A stretch of 64,000 nt of DNA, from positions 5,952,001-6,016,000 of the forward strand of contig OZ245818.1 of assembly GCA_965228435.1 (NCBI GenBank), given 5' to 3'. Position 1 is the first letter of the stretch. The number at the start of each line of letters is the position of its first letter. Under the pieces are notes generated by a model. That model was not told the DNA's origin. It ran no database searches and was given only the letters and a program-made list of their open reading frames with translations. A program made the position numbers and the translations under genes. Of this stretch, positions 34,930-43,449 are shown in pieces. Origin of the DNA: Hoeflea_A sp965228435 (GTDB lineage Bacteria > Pseudomonadota > Alphaproteobacteria > Rhizobiales > Rhizobiaceae).

Positions 34930-35550
34930 ATGAGCCAGGACAGAAAAAAACACTGGGATGACATTTACAGTCACAAGTCCGAATCGCAGCTAAGCTGGCA
35001 TCAGGAAAATCCATCGATTTCGCTCGAACTTTTGAGAGAGGCTGGTCTGAATTCAACCTCATCGCTCATCGACATCGGGGGTGGAACATCGCGGGTCATC
35101 GATTGCCTTGTCGAGCAGGGATTAAGCGACTTGTCAGTGCTCGATCTGTCTCAGATTGCCCTCAATGCTGCACGCCAACGGCTCGGAGAACGAGGCGAGA
35201 TGGTAAACTGGATCGTAGCCGACATCACTGTCTGGTCGCCCACCAGAGACTACGATTTCTGGCATGACAGAGCCGTATTTCACTTTCTCGTCAACCCGCA
35301 AGATCGCGGTGCCTACATTGATCGGCTTGCCCAATGTGTCCGGCCCGGCGGACACGCCGTTATCGCAACATTTGCGCTTGATGGGCCACGGACCTGTAGC
35401 GGATTGCCCATCGTTAGATATAGCCCTCGAAGTCTGGCTGACGCGCTCGGCCCGGATTTTGAGCTACTGACGCATCGTATCCGCATACATCGCACCCCGT
35501 CAGGTTCGCCGCAATCATTTCAGTTCAGCCTGCTTCGTAAGGTGGGTTGA
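34930..35550 (+). CDS. SAM-dependent class I methyltransferase
   Basis: A 206-residue cytosolic Rossmann methyltransferase. Motif I is SLIDIGGGTSRVID, motif II is LSVLDLSQIALNAA, and YDFWHDRAVFHFLV with RPGGHAVIATF follow. It resembles the TehB/thiopurine-type group that methylates metalloids or small thiols, and relatives often sit in metal islands. The substrate cannot be told from sequence. It is on the same strand as the lgt group but 340 bp further on, so cotranscription is uncertain. Confidence 0.85.
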   Translation: MSQDRKKHWDDIYSHKSESQLSWHQENPSISLELLREAGLNSTSSLIDIGGGTSRVIDCLVEQGLSDLSVLDLSQIALNAARQRLGERGEMVNWIVADITVWSPTRDYDFWHDRAVFHFLVNPQDRGAYIDRLAQCVRPGGHAVIATFALDGPRTCSGLPIVRYSPRSLADALGPDFELLTHRIRIHRTPSGSPQSFQFSLLRKVG

Positions 35551-35622
35551 CCGGCTGCCCGATATCCAGCCAATCCTTATTGGATCGATCGAAACGCTCG
35601 CGGATCGATTTCCTTTTCGAAG

Positions 35623-36890
35623 TCATGAATGAACGTCGTCACGTTTTCGGCTTTCGATCCCGCGTAGAAACGAAACCTGCCCAATCGCTGCCACGCTGGC
35701 GAGGAGGAAGACAGGAACCGTTCCGTATTGTGCAACGACAACTCCCCCCAACAGCGGCAATACGCATGCCGGTGCGGTCTAGGTGTTGAAATAGCCGCTG
35801 TATGCGGGCCGCCGGTCGTTGAGTGATATTTCCATCAACAAGCCAATGACTGCGATGGTCAGGCCGTTTGCGAACGCGCCGAGAACAAAGAAAACGGCGG
35901 TGAGGCCAACAAGCGTTGTTTCAACTGGTGGGTCGATGACGACAAGGACAATCAATATCAGGGGTGGTGCGGCACGCAGAATTGCGACTACAATCATGAG
36001 ACTGAATTTGCCCATCCGGTCGCCCCACCAACCCCAGGCCGGATTGCAAATCAGAGCGCCGGCTGTCTGGGCCCAGAGCAGAAGCGCGACGTTCTCAAGT
36101 CCCACACCAAGATCCGCTGCGGCGACAATAAAAAAGGGTGCTGCCACAAGAACCCCGCCGCCGCACCACTGGGCGAACACAAAGTGACGAAATACGCGGT
36201 CGGTAGAAAATGTCCCGATTCCCTTTCGTAAATATCCGATAAATTCTGAGGGAGACTTGGATTCGGCCGTTCTCTGAGGCTCTCCCATTACAGTAAAAAC
36301 CACGGACGAGACAAACATGAGTACCGCAGCCAATCCCAATATTGCAGCATAAGAAAGCGGCGCATCAAGTGTACGAAGCAGGCGGTCGGCTGCTGCGGCG
36401 ACCCCGAGTGCTGACAGGCCTCCGCCGAAAAACCGCAGCGCAAGCAACCGGCTTCGCTTTCTGAAGGCACTGATCTTGCGACGATATCGTTGTAAGGAAC
36501 GCCAACAATTCCGTTAAGTGACGCATATAGCGCCCACAGTGCCAGGGACACTGCCCCGAGTAGACCAATTGACCAGCCTGCAACTCCTCCAAACCACAAT
36601 AGTGCTGCCAGCGCAGATATCGCGGCAGTTCTGCCAAATGCACCGAATACGTAGAATGGCATTGACGAGCCAGCCTTGCCAATGAGGTATCCCACAAAAA
36701 TCTGTGGCAAGAGCCACCCCAGTCTCAGGATGGTTGGCACCGCGCCCACCGCAAGCGGACTCCCTGTCAGTTGTAAAATGAGGGCCGACATAACGGTTGC
36801 GCCGTCGACTGCGGAGGATCCTGCCTGAAACGCTGCGCCCGACCTCGCTGCGTGCCAGAATCTGCGGCGAGTTGTAATTGACCAATCCAA
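35623..36890 (-). pseudogene. Decayed MFS transporter (second copy)
   Basis: A damaged homologue of the MFS gene at 3061-4287. Matching blocks include QAGSSAVDGATVMSAL, VGVPYNDIVARSVPS, FAQWCGGGVLV and NPAWGWWGDRMGK. One base is missing near 36461, shifting the frame after ARSVPS. An in-frame TAG at 35779-35781 cuts the last TM pair, although matching sequence (APACVLPLLGG) continues beyond it to a stop at 35623. Two independent lesions make a sequencing error unlikely. Confidence 0.88.
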
Positions 36891-37495
36891 TCTTCAGGAT
36901 TGACATAGAGCCCGAACCAGATCGACCACAGTCCCAGAAGAACGAGCACCGCACCAAGAACCCAGCGCCGTTAACGTAGCCAACCGGACAGGTGTTCGAG
37001 ATGTACAATGAGGCGAGGAAATAGCGACAGCGGCAGGAGCGGAAGCGACAGCGCCACGGCAAACGTCGCCATGAGCATCGCACCTGAAGCCGCGGTGCCA
37101 GTGAGTGCTGCGGCAAACATAAGTGCAAACGTTGTGGGCGCAGCGCAGGCTGGAATATTAAGGCCAAATACCAAGCCTTGCATAACTGGCCTGTTGGACA
37201 ATTTCCACAGGTCCGGTCCAATCCCGATATGTCTGCGTAAGTATCTGTCAAGCCCGGTCAGCATCATGATCCCAAGACCAAGATATAACCCACCGAATGC
37301 CGCCCAGAACCCGGTTTGCACTGAAATGAATCCCGAACCGACAAAGACGATTGCGCCGCCGATTCCGCCCATGACCAAAATTCGGCCGACAATGAAGCTT
37401 CCCATTGCTTCCGGTCTTTTATTTGGAGAGCGGGCAAGAAAGCCCAAAAGCCCCAGGCCGAAAACAAGTATGAAGGTCTGGTACGTCAGTTCCAA
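36877..37495 (-). pseudogene. Decayed CcdA-like protein (second copy)
   Basis: A homologue of the CcdA-like gene at 4284-4955, in the same order before its MFS partner. The N-terminus MELTYQTFILVFGLGLLGF matches, but about 20 residues are deleted just after it, removing the first redox motif EPC; NIPACAAP, the second, survives. A TAA at 36971-36973 interrupts it, after which LLGLWSIWFGLYVNPEDW still matches the intact copy. With the first cysteine gone it could not work even if read through. Confidence 0.85.
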
Positions 37496-37779
37496 GAAAA
37501 CAGAACACTCTGGCTGAAAGACCCAACGGCGCTTATTCGAATGGAGTGTTTATACGACGTGCTCAGTTTGGTCACGGCGTCGCCTCAGCGCGAGCTCCGC
37601 ACAGCTGTAACGAGGTGCGGATTACTCATGAACCAACGAAATGACTCGGTCGTTGAGCAAGATGTTCAGGCCCACGACGACTGTTAGATAAACTGCCTCT
37701 CGGACCCAAACTCGCAAACGAAAATTTTGCGTAGCCCAAGCCACTGAAGTGCTAGTCTGCCCGGAATTTGGATATGTTG

Positions 37780-38079
37780 CTAAGCCCCTTTGCGCATCAT
37801 CGCCGGGTCCTGGTTGGATAAAACAACCCTTGCGATCAGAATGCCTTTTTCGCTCAACTGATAGTAAATTGAGTGAGACATATATTCAAATCGGAGAAGG
37901 CCAGGTATGATGAAGCTGTAGTCTTCGCCTTTTATCTTACCATCGTGCAACGCTTCGATCCGCTCCTGCAAACCGAGCACGTATTGCTGAGCGATTTGCA
38001 GTCCAAAATTCGCGAGTGCGTATTCGTAAATATCATTGATTTCAGATTCGGCTGTTTTTGAGAGCTTGTAATTTTTCAT
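37780..38079 (-). CDS. parE: ParE-type toxin of a type II toxin-antitoxin pair
   Basis: A 99-residue RelE/ParE-superfamily toxin: KLSKTAESEINDIYEYALANFG at the start, LLRFEYMSHSIYYQL in the core and a C-terminal VVLSNQDPAM. ParE toxins poison DNA gyrase. Its ATG overlaps the antitoxin stop by 4 bp. The pair is a typical stabiliser of plasmids and islands. Confidence 0.88.
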   Translation of the reverse strand: MKNYKLSKTAESEINDIYEYALANFGLQIAQQYVLGLQERIEALHDGKIKGEDYSFIIPGLLRFEYMSHSIYYQLSEKGILIARVVLSNQDPAMMRKGA

Positions 38080-38327
38080 TCTGCTGACCGAGCCTTCTTC
38101 TCAATTCGCGACATAATTTCAGGAATTGAAAGGGAACTTGTCCCACTCTTGATGCCATCATCAACGAAGGATCTGAGTTGCTCCTCCACCTGACTCCTGC
38201 TCATATCGAGCGCGATCAGCTTGCAGAAGTAATCGCTGACATCGGCAAAGCGGCCACCCTGAATTTGCTGTTGGACCCAATCGTCCATTTGTCGAGGAAT
38301 GCTGATAGTCTTTTGCATCATGGACAT
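38076..38327 (-). CDS. parD: ParD-type antitoxin
   Basis: An 83-residue ribbon-helix-helix antitoxin: KTISIPRQMDDWVQQQIQGG followed by DVSDYFCKLIALD, the ParD DNA-binding fold, then a C-terminal toxin-binding helix. GGAAGG lies 7 bases before the ATG at 38327, preferred over one at 38342. It should repress its own promoter. The overlap with parE ensures coupled expression. Confidence 0.88.
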   Translation of the reverse strand: MSMMQKTISIPRQMDDWVQQQIQGGRFADVSDYFCKLIALDMSRSQVEEQLRSFVDDGIKSGTSSLSIPEIMSRIEKKARSAE

Positions 38328-38468
38328 TTTACGACCTTCCATTGGAGGTGATTTTTTTTATGCCTGAACAATAGCTTTGTCTCAGGCATGCTGATCTGCA
38401 GATCAGATGAAATGGTGTTGTTGAACTGGAGTACACGAGTGAAGAACCCGCTATCGCCCGCGAACAGT

Positions 38469-38846
38469 TCAGCTTTGTGGCGGGCGTTCCAGTCTGGAGC
38501 TGAAATGCTCCGAGAATTCGGCCCCTGGAATTAAGGAAAATGTCTGTTTGAGGAAGGAGCTGAACACACTTGAAAATACGATGCACTTGTGTGTGTCGTG
38601 GCAATGATCGGCGGTGTCGTGATCTTGAATGTGACCGGCCGCCAGCTTTTTGTGATAGCCGTATATATGCACACATGTCGCGTGCCGCTGCCGGGTGTTC
38701 ACGACCGTGATACGATCGTTGCCAATCATGGAAAGCTCGGTGCTTGTGGCAAGTCCTGACCTTGCGGAAGGCGCAGATGTTATGGCGAGCGCGATCATGA
38801 ACGCCATACCACCACTAATGATATTGGTCAGAAATCGAAACCGCAT
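38469..38846 (-). CDS. Small secreted His/Cys-rich protein with RPP tail
   Basis: A 125-residue protein. A signal peptide (MRFRFLTNIISGGMAFMIAL and on to SAPSA) precedes ATCVHIYGYHKK and DHCHDTHKC, a strong potential metal site, and the end is RLERPPQS. The architecture matches the proteins at 24495, 47668 and 56736. I chose the ATG at 38846 (AAGGCGG upstream) because it starts the signal peptide. It lies downstream of the ECF sigma gene on the same strand and could be a target of it. Confidence 0.65.
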   Translation of the reverse strand: MRFRFLTNIISGGMAFMIALAITSAPSARSGLATSTELSMIGNDRITVVNTRQRHATCVHIYGYHKKLAAGHIQDHDTADHCHDTHKCIVFSSVFSSFLKQTFSLIPGAEFSEHFSSRLERPPQS

Positions 38847-39261
38847 AAAAAGTGACCGCCTTGGGTAACCGTAGCAACGGATAAGCAGAAGTCTTGCACA
38901 AGTTGAGCAACTGTTCCACCAACACTTGGATGTGGGTTCGCTTTGGTGGAAGATATCCACTTTCCGAACAATAGTTAAGCGGCGAAGAGTGCCAACGAAG
39001 CGCCCATCCAATCTGCTGATTCAGCACCCGCTTACCGCAGTTTGGGAAACTGAGTGCACAGGTAGTCTGTCCGCCGTTTGACAACGCACAAAAATTGTTA
39101 GCCGAAGCAAACAAAAAACTCGGGTGACAATCACCACAAGTGTCTAGGACACCTGCACGTGCCAACATCAGTGTTTCCCGCGAAACAGGGAGCATACTTT
39201 GTATATTTTAGAACGGATAACAGATAACATCCCTGCCTGGATACAAGTGTAGTTTGCACCA
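38847..39261. other. Intergenic interval between sigma factor and small His/Cys protein
   Basis: About 415 bases with no intact gene. Frames run back from the small protein but lack signals. A promoter for the ECF sigma factor itself could lie here; I cannot identify its -35/-10. Confidence 0.4.
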
Positions 39262-39915
39262 TCAACTGGCGAGTGACTGGCAATGCAGTTTTCGTGAATT
39301 CTCGCCATCAGAATTACTGCAAGTGCAATCGCGATAGTCATTTTCGCAGCAGCTTCCGCAACATTCTCCTAGAGCTTTGCGCAATGCGCTACGCGCGCGA
39401 TGCAATCGGACCCTTACATTGGTTGAGGTTGTACGCAGGTCTGCCGCCACTTTCTCGCGGGAGTCGCCCGCAAGTTCCACGCGCCACAACACGTCTGCAT
39501 ATTCGGGTCGCAACTTTGGCAAGAGATCAAGAAAGCACATACAAAGATCCCCCTCGGGCTCAAAATCGATGTGATTTTCACCAAGCACGGTTTGTTCCTG
39601 GGCGTAGTTATCATCCCGCCTCTGTCGGGCCGCCTCGCTTCGATAGTGGTCCGTCAGAACCGACCGTAGTATCCTGAAAAGCCACGCCATGACGCTGCTG
39701 TTGTCTTTAAGACTTGAGCTCTTGGTGATGGCCCTAAGGCAAAAGGTTTGAAAAACGTCCTCAGCTTCAGACCTGTTGGCAATGCGTCGGTTGAGAAAAT
39801 TCATAAAAGCGTTTTGGTTTGCGATCAGCGCCATTCTCACCACGCGATCGGACGTCGCAGACGGTGGTGCGTTTGATTGGTTAATTCCCGTTCCGTCAGA
39901 TGCGTCAATGGCCAT
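39262..39915 (-). CDS. ECF sigma factor with Cys-rich C-terminal tail (CorE-like)
   Basis: A 217-residue ECF sigma factor. Region 2 (NRRIANRSEAEDVFQTFCLRA, then WLFRILRSVLTDHYRS) and region 4 (LRPEYADVLWRVELAGDSREKVAADL, helix-turn-helix) are complete. After region 4 comes a tail with seven cysteines at 185, 186, 189, 190, 197, 199 and 212 (CCGSCC; DCTC). Metal-sensing CorE-type sigma factors (ECF44) carry such a tail and sense Cu or Cd directly instead of using an anti-sigma factor. No anti-sigma gene adjoins it here, which fits. Confidence 0.88.
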   Translation of the reverse strand: MAIDASDGTGINQSNAPPSATSDRVVRMALIANQNAFMNFLNRRIANRSEAEDVFQTFCLRAITKSSSLKDNSSVMAWLFRILRSVLTDHYRSEAARQRRDDNYAQEQTVLGENHIDFEPEGDLCMCFLDLLPKLRPEYADVLWRVELAGDSREKVAADLRTTSTNVRVRLHRARSALRKALGECCGSCCENDYRDCTCSNSDGENSRKLHCQSLAS

Positions 39916-40130
39916 GATTGCGAAACCTTTGATTGTGAGGATCCGATTTGGAGACAGGCAATTCGTACCTTTGAAGACCGCTAACCTGTCTAATCTTCAA
40001 TTGACTTAGTCTTTGAGGTCAGTTCTCCAGCACCGGAAGCCCATGGGTTCTGCATGTCATCATGCGGAATTCGTTGTGAAAGTTGTTGATTTGTATCAAA
40101 TCACCCATTGGCAGCTCATTCACGAAAGCG

Positions 40131-41135
40131 TTATTTGTGTCCCCTGACGGCGCGTGGAACTGTTTCTTTTGTAGGGTCTTTCGGTTGGCCACGAACTGCT
40201 GAAACTTCGCTTAGTTCGACCTGCTGTCTTCCTCGCGTCACCATGGCGACTCCCAATATCGCAAGCGCTATGCCGACCAGTTGGGTCCATTGCAGGACCT
40301 CACCATAAAACATTGTACCAATGGTCAATCCAAATACCGGGATCAGGAAACTGAACGCGTTTGCCTGGTTGAGAGGTGCCTTCTCGAGCACCAAAAACCA
40401 CAGCCAGTACACCAGTGCCGATCCGAATAGGCTCAGTCCCAAAAGTGATGCAACAAAAGTCGGCGACCAGCGGATCGATCCCGGATCTTCGATGATCCAA
40501 GCCGCCATAGCCAATGGTACACTGCCGATGAGCATTTGAATGCCCATCGCCATCATCGCATCAATATTCCCGGCAACTCGCTTTATAACGACATTGCTTA
40601 CCGTAACGCCTACTGCAGCCAATATGATGTAAGCCACTCCCAGAACGTAGTTGGCTTTTTCATTAGCCAGCAACTGGGGCGCTGTAATGACCAGGATACC
40701 AACAAATCCCAGAGATAGACCGATTTTTCCCTGCCTCGAGAGCCGCTCGTTAAGAACGATGACCGCCAAACCGGCAGCCAATAACGGTTGAGTGTTCGCA
40801 ACGACCGTCGCTATCCCTGGCGAGACAAACTCTGCGGCATGAAACATACCCAAAAATCCAAGGCTCGTTGCTCCAACACCCACGATGGATAACAATACCC
40901 ACAATCTCGGGTTCTTAGGCAGCGGCCTGCGCAATGCAACTGCAATCGACGTCAAAACCACGCCGGCCAAAAAAGCACGCATCGCAGCAAACGTGAGGTG
41001 CGGTGCATATTCAATTCCCAGTGTTATCAATGGAAAGCACGCTGCCCAAAGTATCATGGTCAATACGATTTGCAGGATGGTTCCAATATTCAATGGGTGA
41101 ATTCCTCTCGCAGTGTCTGTGAATGTGTCCGGCAT
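40131..41135 (-). CDS. EamA/DMT-family permease
   Basis: A 334-residue ten-helix permease with two EamA repeats: MILWAACFPLITLGIEYAPH in the first half and SNVVIKRVAGN with LIPVFGLTIG in the second. The ATG at 41135 (MPDTFTD) follows GGGAA; an upstream in-frame start at 41189 is less likely. Such drug/metabolite transporters export small metabolites. Substrate unknown, and no clear operon partners. Confidence 0.85.
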   Translation of the reverse strand: MPDTFTDTARGIHPLNIGTILQIVLTMILWAACFPLITLGIEYAPHLTFAAMRAFLAGVVLTSIAVALRRPLPKNPRLWVLLSIVGVGATSLGFLGMFHAAEFVSPGIATVVANTQPLLAAGLAVIVLNERLSRQGKIGLSLGFVGILVITAPQLLANEKANYVLGVAYIILAAVGVTVSNVVIKRVAGNIDAMMAMGIQMLIGSVPLAMAAWIIEDPGSIRWSPTFVASLLGLSLFGSALVYWLWFLVLEKAPLNQANAFSFLIPVFGLTIGTMFYGEVLQWTQLVGIALAILGVAMVTRGRQQVELSEVSAVRGQPKDPTKETVPRAVRGHK

Positions 41136-41408
41136 AATTTCCCAGAAACAGCGGACCTGTAAGACATTCCTTCTCAGTGACTGCACCAACCTCTTCCAGG
41201 ATTTAGGGGAAGATTGTCATATTGTTCTGATTATCAGGCGCAACACACATACCCGCCCTGTGTAACGAAGTACGTCGTTGCCCGTCAATTCGCTATGGGA
41301 CTGCTGTTTTGTTAGCGCTGATGGTTCGGGCAATGATTGGAGAAAGGCAAAATTGTCCGTTCGAACTATGCTGTCCCAGATCATTACCAGTCAATTCGGG
41401 AGAAACGG

Positions 41409-41849
41409 ATGATTACCGCAGTCTTGATGGCAATATTGTTGGTCGGCGCTACGTTCATGCTGCACTACTCGGTTTTACATTGGCTCTCGGTTGGTATGGC
41501 GCGATTTCCAATGCCCGCAAAAGTGCGGGTCTTGGTGATCGTTCTCGTCGCTTTAACCGCTCATGTCGCCGAAGTGGTGGTTTATGCTGCAGCCTTTGCG
41601 TTCGGGGACCGCGTGGCCGCTATCGGTAGCTTTGGGGGAATAGAGATTTCGGAACCATTGGACTATTTCTACTTTTCGATTGTCAGCTACACCTCTCTGG
41701 GAATCGGCGATGTTTTTCCACGAGAACACCTCAGGTTGTTGACCGGAATAGAGGCACTGAATGGGCTTTTGTTGATTGCTTGGTCAGGGTCGTTTGTTTA
41801 CATCGCGATGGCCCGCCTGTGGCCTTGGCGCTCATGTGCAGACACGTGA
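41409..41849 (+). CDS. Two-TM ion channel (K+ channel pore-like)
   Basis: A 146-residue membrane protein with two outer helices around a pore loop. The selectivity-filter-like sequence is SYTSLGIGDVFP, near the TxGxGD/TVGYGD of potassium channels, preceded by FYFSIV and followed by the inner helix. There is no TrkA-N domain. GGAGA precedes the ATG at 41409. It could be a K+ or non-selective cation channel related to Ion_trans_2. Confidence 0.82.
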   Translation: MITAVLMAILLVGATFMLHYSVLHWLSVGMARFPMPAKVRVLVIVLVALTAHVAEVVVYAAAFAFGDRVAAIGSFGGIEISEPLDYFYFSIVSYTSLGIGDVFPREHLRLLTGIEALNGLLLIAWSGSFVYIAMARLWPWRSCADT

Positions 41850-41944
41850 AAATACTTTTCGCGAACGTCCGGCGAAGGCCTGTTTATAGCGGTACGAAAA
41901 GTTCAATTGGCTTGAAGTTTGGATCAGGCGCCAGTCCCCGGCCA

Positions 41945-42730
41945 CTAGGGAGAGATTGCACCGCTTTTGAGGTGTTTTTTGTCATAGGAAAATATCATCT
42001 GCGGGTCTGCCGCTGGCACATGCTGGTCTTTGTCAGGGCAATCCACATTGGACAGTATGTGGCGGATTACATTGAGCCGGGCTCTTTTCTTGTTGTCGGC
42101 TTGGACAACATACCATGGCGAGTTCAAAGTGTGTGTATGAGCAAACATGGTGTTTCGTGCAATGCTGTAGTCATCCCAGTGTTCGACAGCAACTTGGTCG
42201 ACATGACTGACTTTCCATTGCTTAAGCGGATTAATGCGCCGATCAGCAAGGCGCTGCTCCTGCTCGGCTTTTGAAATATCCAGATAGTATTTGAACAGTT
42301 GGGTGCCCGATTGAATGAGCATGTCCTCAAAAAGTGGAACCGACGACATAAAGGTCTCATATTCAGTGTCGTCGCAATAGTCCATGACCCGCTCAACACC
42401 TGCTCGGTTGTACCAACTGCGATTCATCAACACCATTTCCTGCGATGAAGGAAGGTGTGGGACATAGCGTTGGAAATACCAGGAGTTGCGGTCGCGGCTG
42501 GATGGTTTGCCCAAAGCCACAATCCTGACATCACGCGGACTTAGATGTTGGGTGATCCGTTTTATGACGCCATCTTTGCCTGCCGCATCGCGCCCTTCGA
42601 AAACGATAAGAATTCTGAGATTATTCCTGATAAGGTGCCTCTGTAACTTAACCAGTTCGATTTGAAGGTGACGCAAGGTCTCCTTGTATGTCCGCTTTTC
42701 TTGCCGCATGCTTGTTCCGCTTTTACTCAT
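41945..42730 (-). CDS. ppk2: Polyphosphate kinase 2
   Basis: A 261-residue PPK2: Walker A FEGRDAAGKDGVIKRI, then GKPSSRDRNSWYFQRYVPHLP, the lid and Walker B region NRSWYNRAGVERVM, and DYSIARNTMFAHT. It interconverts polyphosphate and nucleoside di/triphosphates; the short single-domain form usually makes GTP or ATP. Polyphosphate can chelate metals, a plausible link to the neighbouring Cu ATPase. Its start overlaps the end of the small gene upstream by 4 bp. Confidence 0.93.
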   Translation of the reverse strand: MSKSGTSMRQEKRTYKETLRHLQIELVKLQRHLIRNNLRILIVFEGRDAAGKDGVIKRITQHLSPRDVRIVALGKPSSRDRNSWYFQRYVPHLPSSQEMVLMNRSWYNRAGVERVMDYCDDTEYETFMSSVPLFEDMLIQSGTQLFKYYLDISKAEQEQRLADRRINPLKQWKVSHVDQVAVEHWDDYSIARNTMFAHTHTLNSPWYVVQADNKKRARLNVIRHILSNVDCPDKDQHVPAADPQMIFSYDKKHLKSGAISP

Positions 42731-42978
42731 CTGGAAGCCATATTGCGACCGCGACCACCTATCTTCTCTTCTGCCGGTTTTTCTGACAGGGATGCATCAC
42801 CGTTCTCTTCGGATCCGGTCAAGCTACGATCTATGCGGGCAAGTGTTTTTCGTAGTTTTTTTGCCTCGAAACTGCTCCCCAGGCCACGTTTTTCAAGCCT
42901 GTGAAGCTTATCCCTGAATATTGGCAGGTAGAGTGTTATAAACTGGCCATCAGAGCGATCGTCCCTGTCAATTCGCAT
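42727..42978 (-). CDS. Small charged protein coupled to ppk2, unknown
   Basis: An 83-residue hydrophilic protein: MRIDRDDRSDGQFITLYLPI, then KLHRLEKRGLGSSFEAKKLRKTL, probably helical, and a polar tail. Its stop overlaps the ppk2 start (ATGA type), showing one transcript. No family recognised. It may be a regulatory or adaptor peptide of the kinase. Confidence 0.6.
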   Translation of the reverse strand: MRIDRDDRSDGQFITLYLPIFRDKLHRLEKRGLGSSFEAKKLRKTLARIDRSLTGSEENGDASLSEKPAEEKIGGRGRNMASR

Positions 42979-43449
42979 AGGAATGCTCTCAAAACTGTTG
43001 GTGTGCGCAGACCTGATTCAAAGTTTCGATAGGGGTTGAAGATCGTGGTGCTCCAACCACCGGAAGCTCTCTTTTAACCAGACAGACGGGAATGTTGGCC
43101 AGGTGTTACAGTTTTGTGACTGCCGTACTGATCCCCGCGCATGATTTCAGAAAACTGTTCGTAGCCTGCGGGAGCGGTTGCAATGAGATGGCAGTTTCTG
43201 GGCGATGATTCCCTCGGGGCGCCGCAGTGGAGGTTTCTAAGAGCGAATCCTGCTTGTCGGAACATTTTTGTTCGGCGCGGTGGCTTTCACAACATGCACT
43301 GTGTAACGGCATTAATGTCACTCCGTCTTTACACAAAGCACTCCGACTGGTCGGCACTTTCATGCTGTCTTGTGATCGTATCGATGGCTTCCGATGGTCG
43401 TAGTAAAGTCGCCCCACTCGATGTTTTTTGCAGCCACGCGGAATCAATC
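42979..43449. other. Intergenic interval before the first Cu ATPase
   Basis: About 470 bases. A frame in line with the ATPase extends back to 43183 but lacks domain content and is read as non-coding. I looked for a CueR-type promoter (TTGACC with 19-bp spacer) and found none. Confidence 0.45.

Noticed and set aside
37496..37600. CueR-type promoter before the decayed CcdA copy
   Set aside because: GTGACC is present but the spacer lacks the CTTCC/GGAAG dyad, so only the ATTCGAATGG element is kept.
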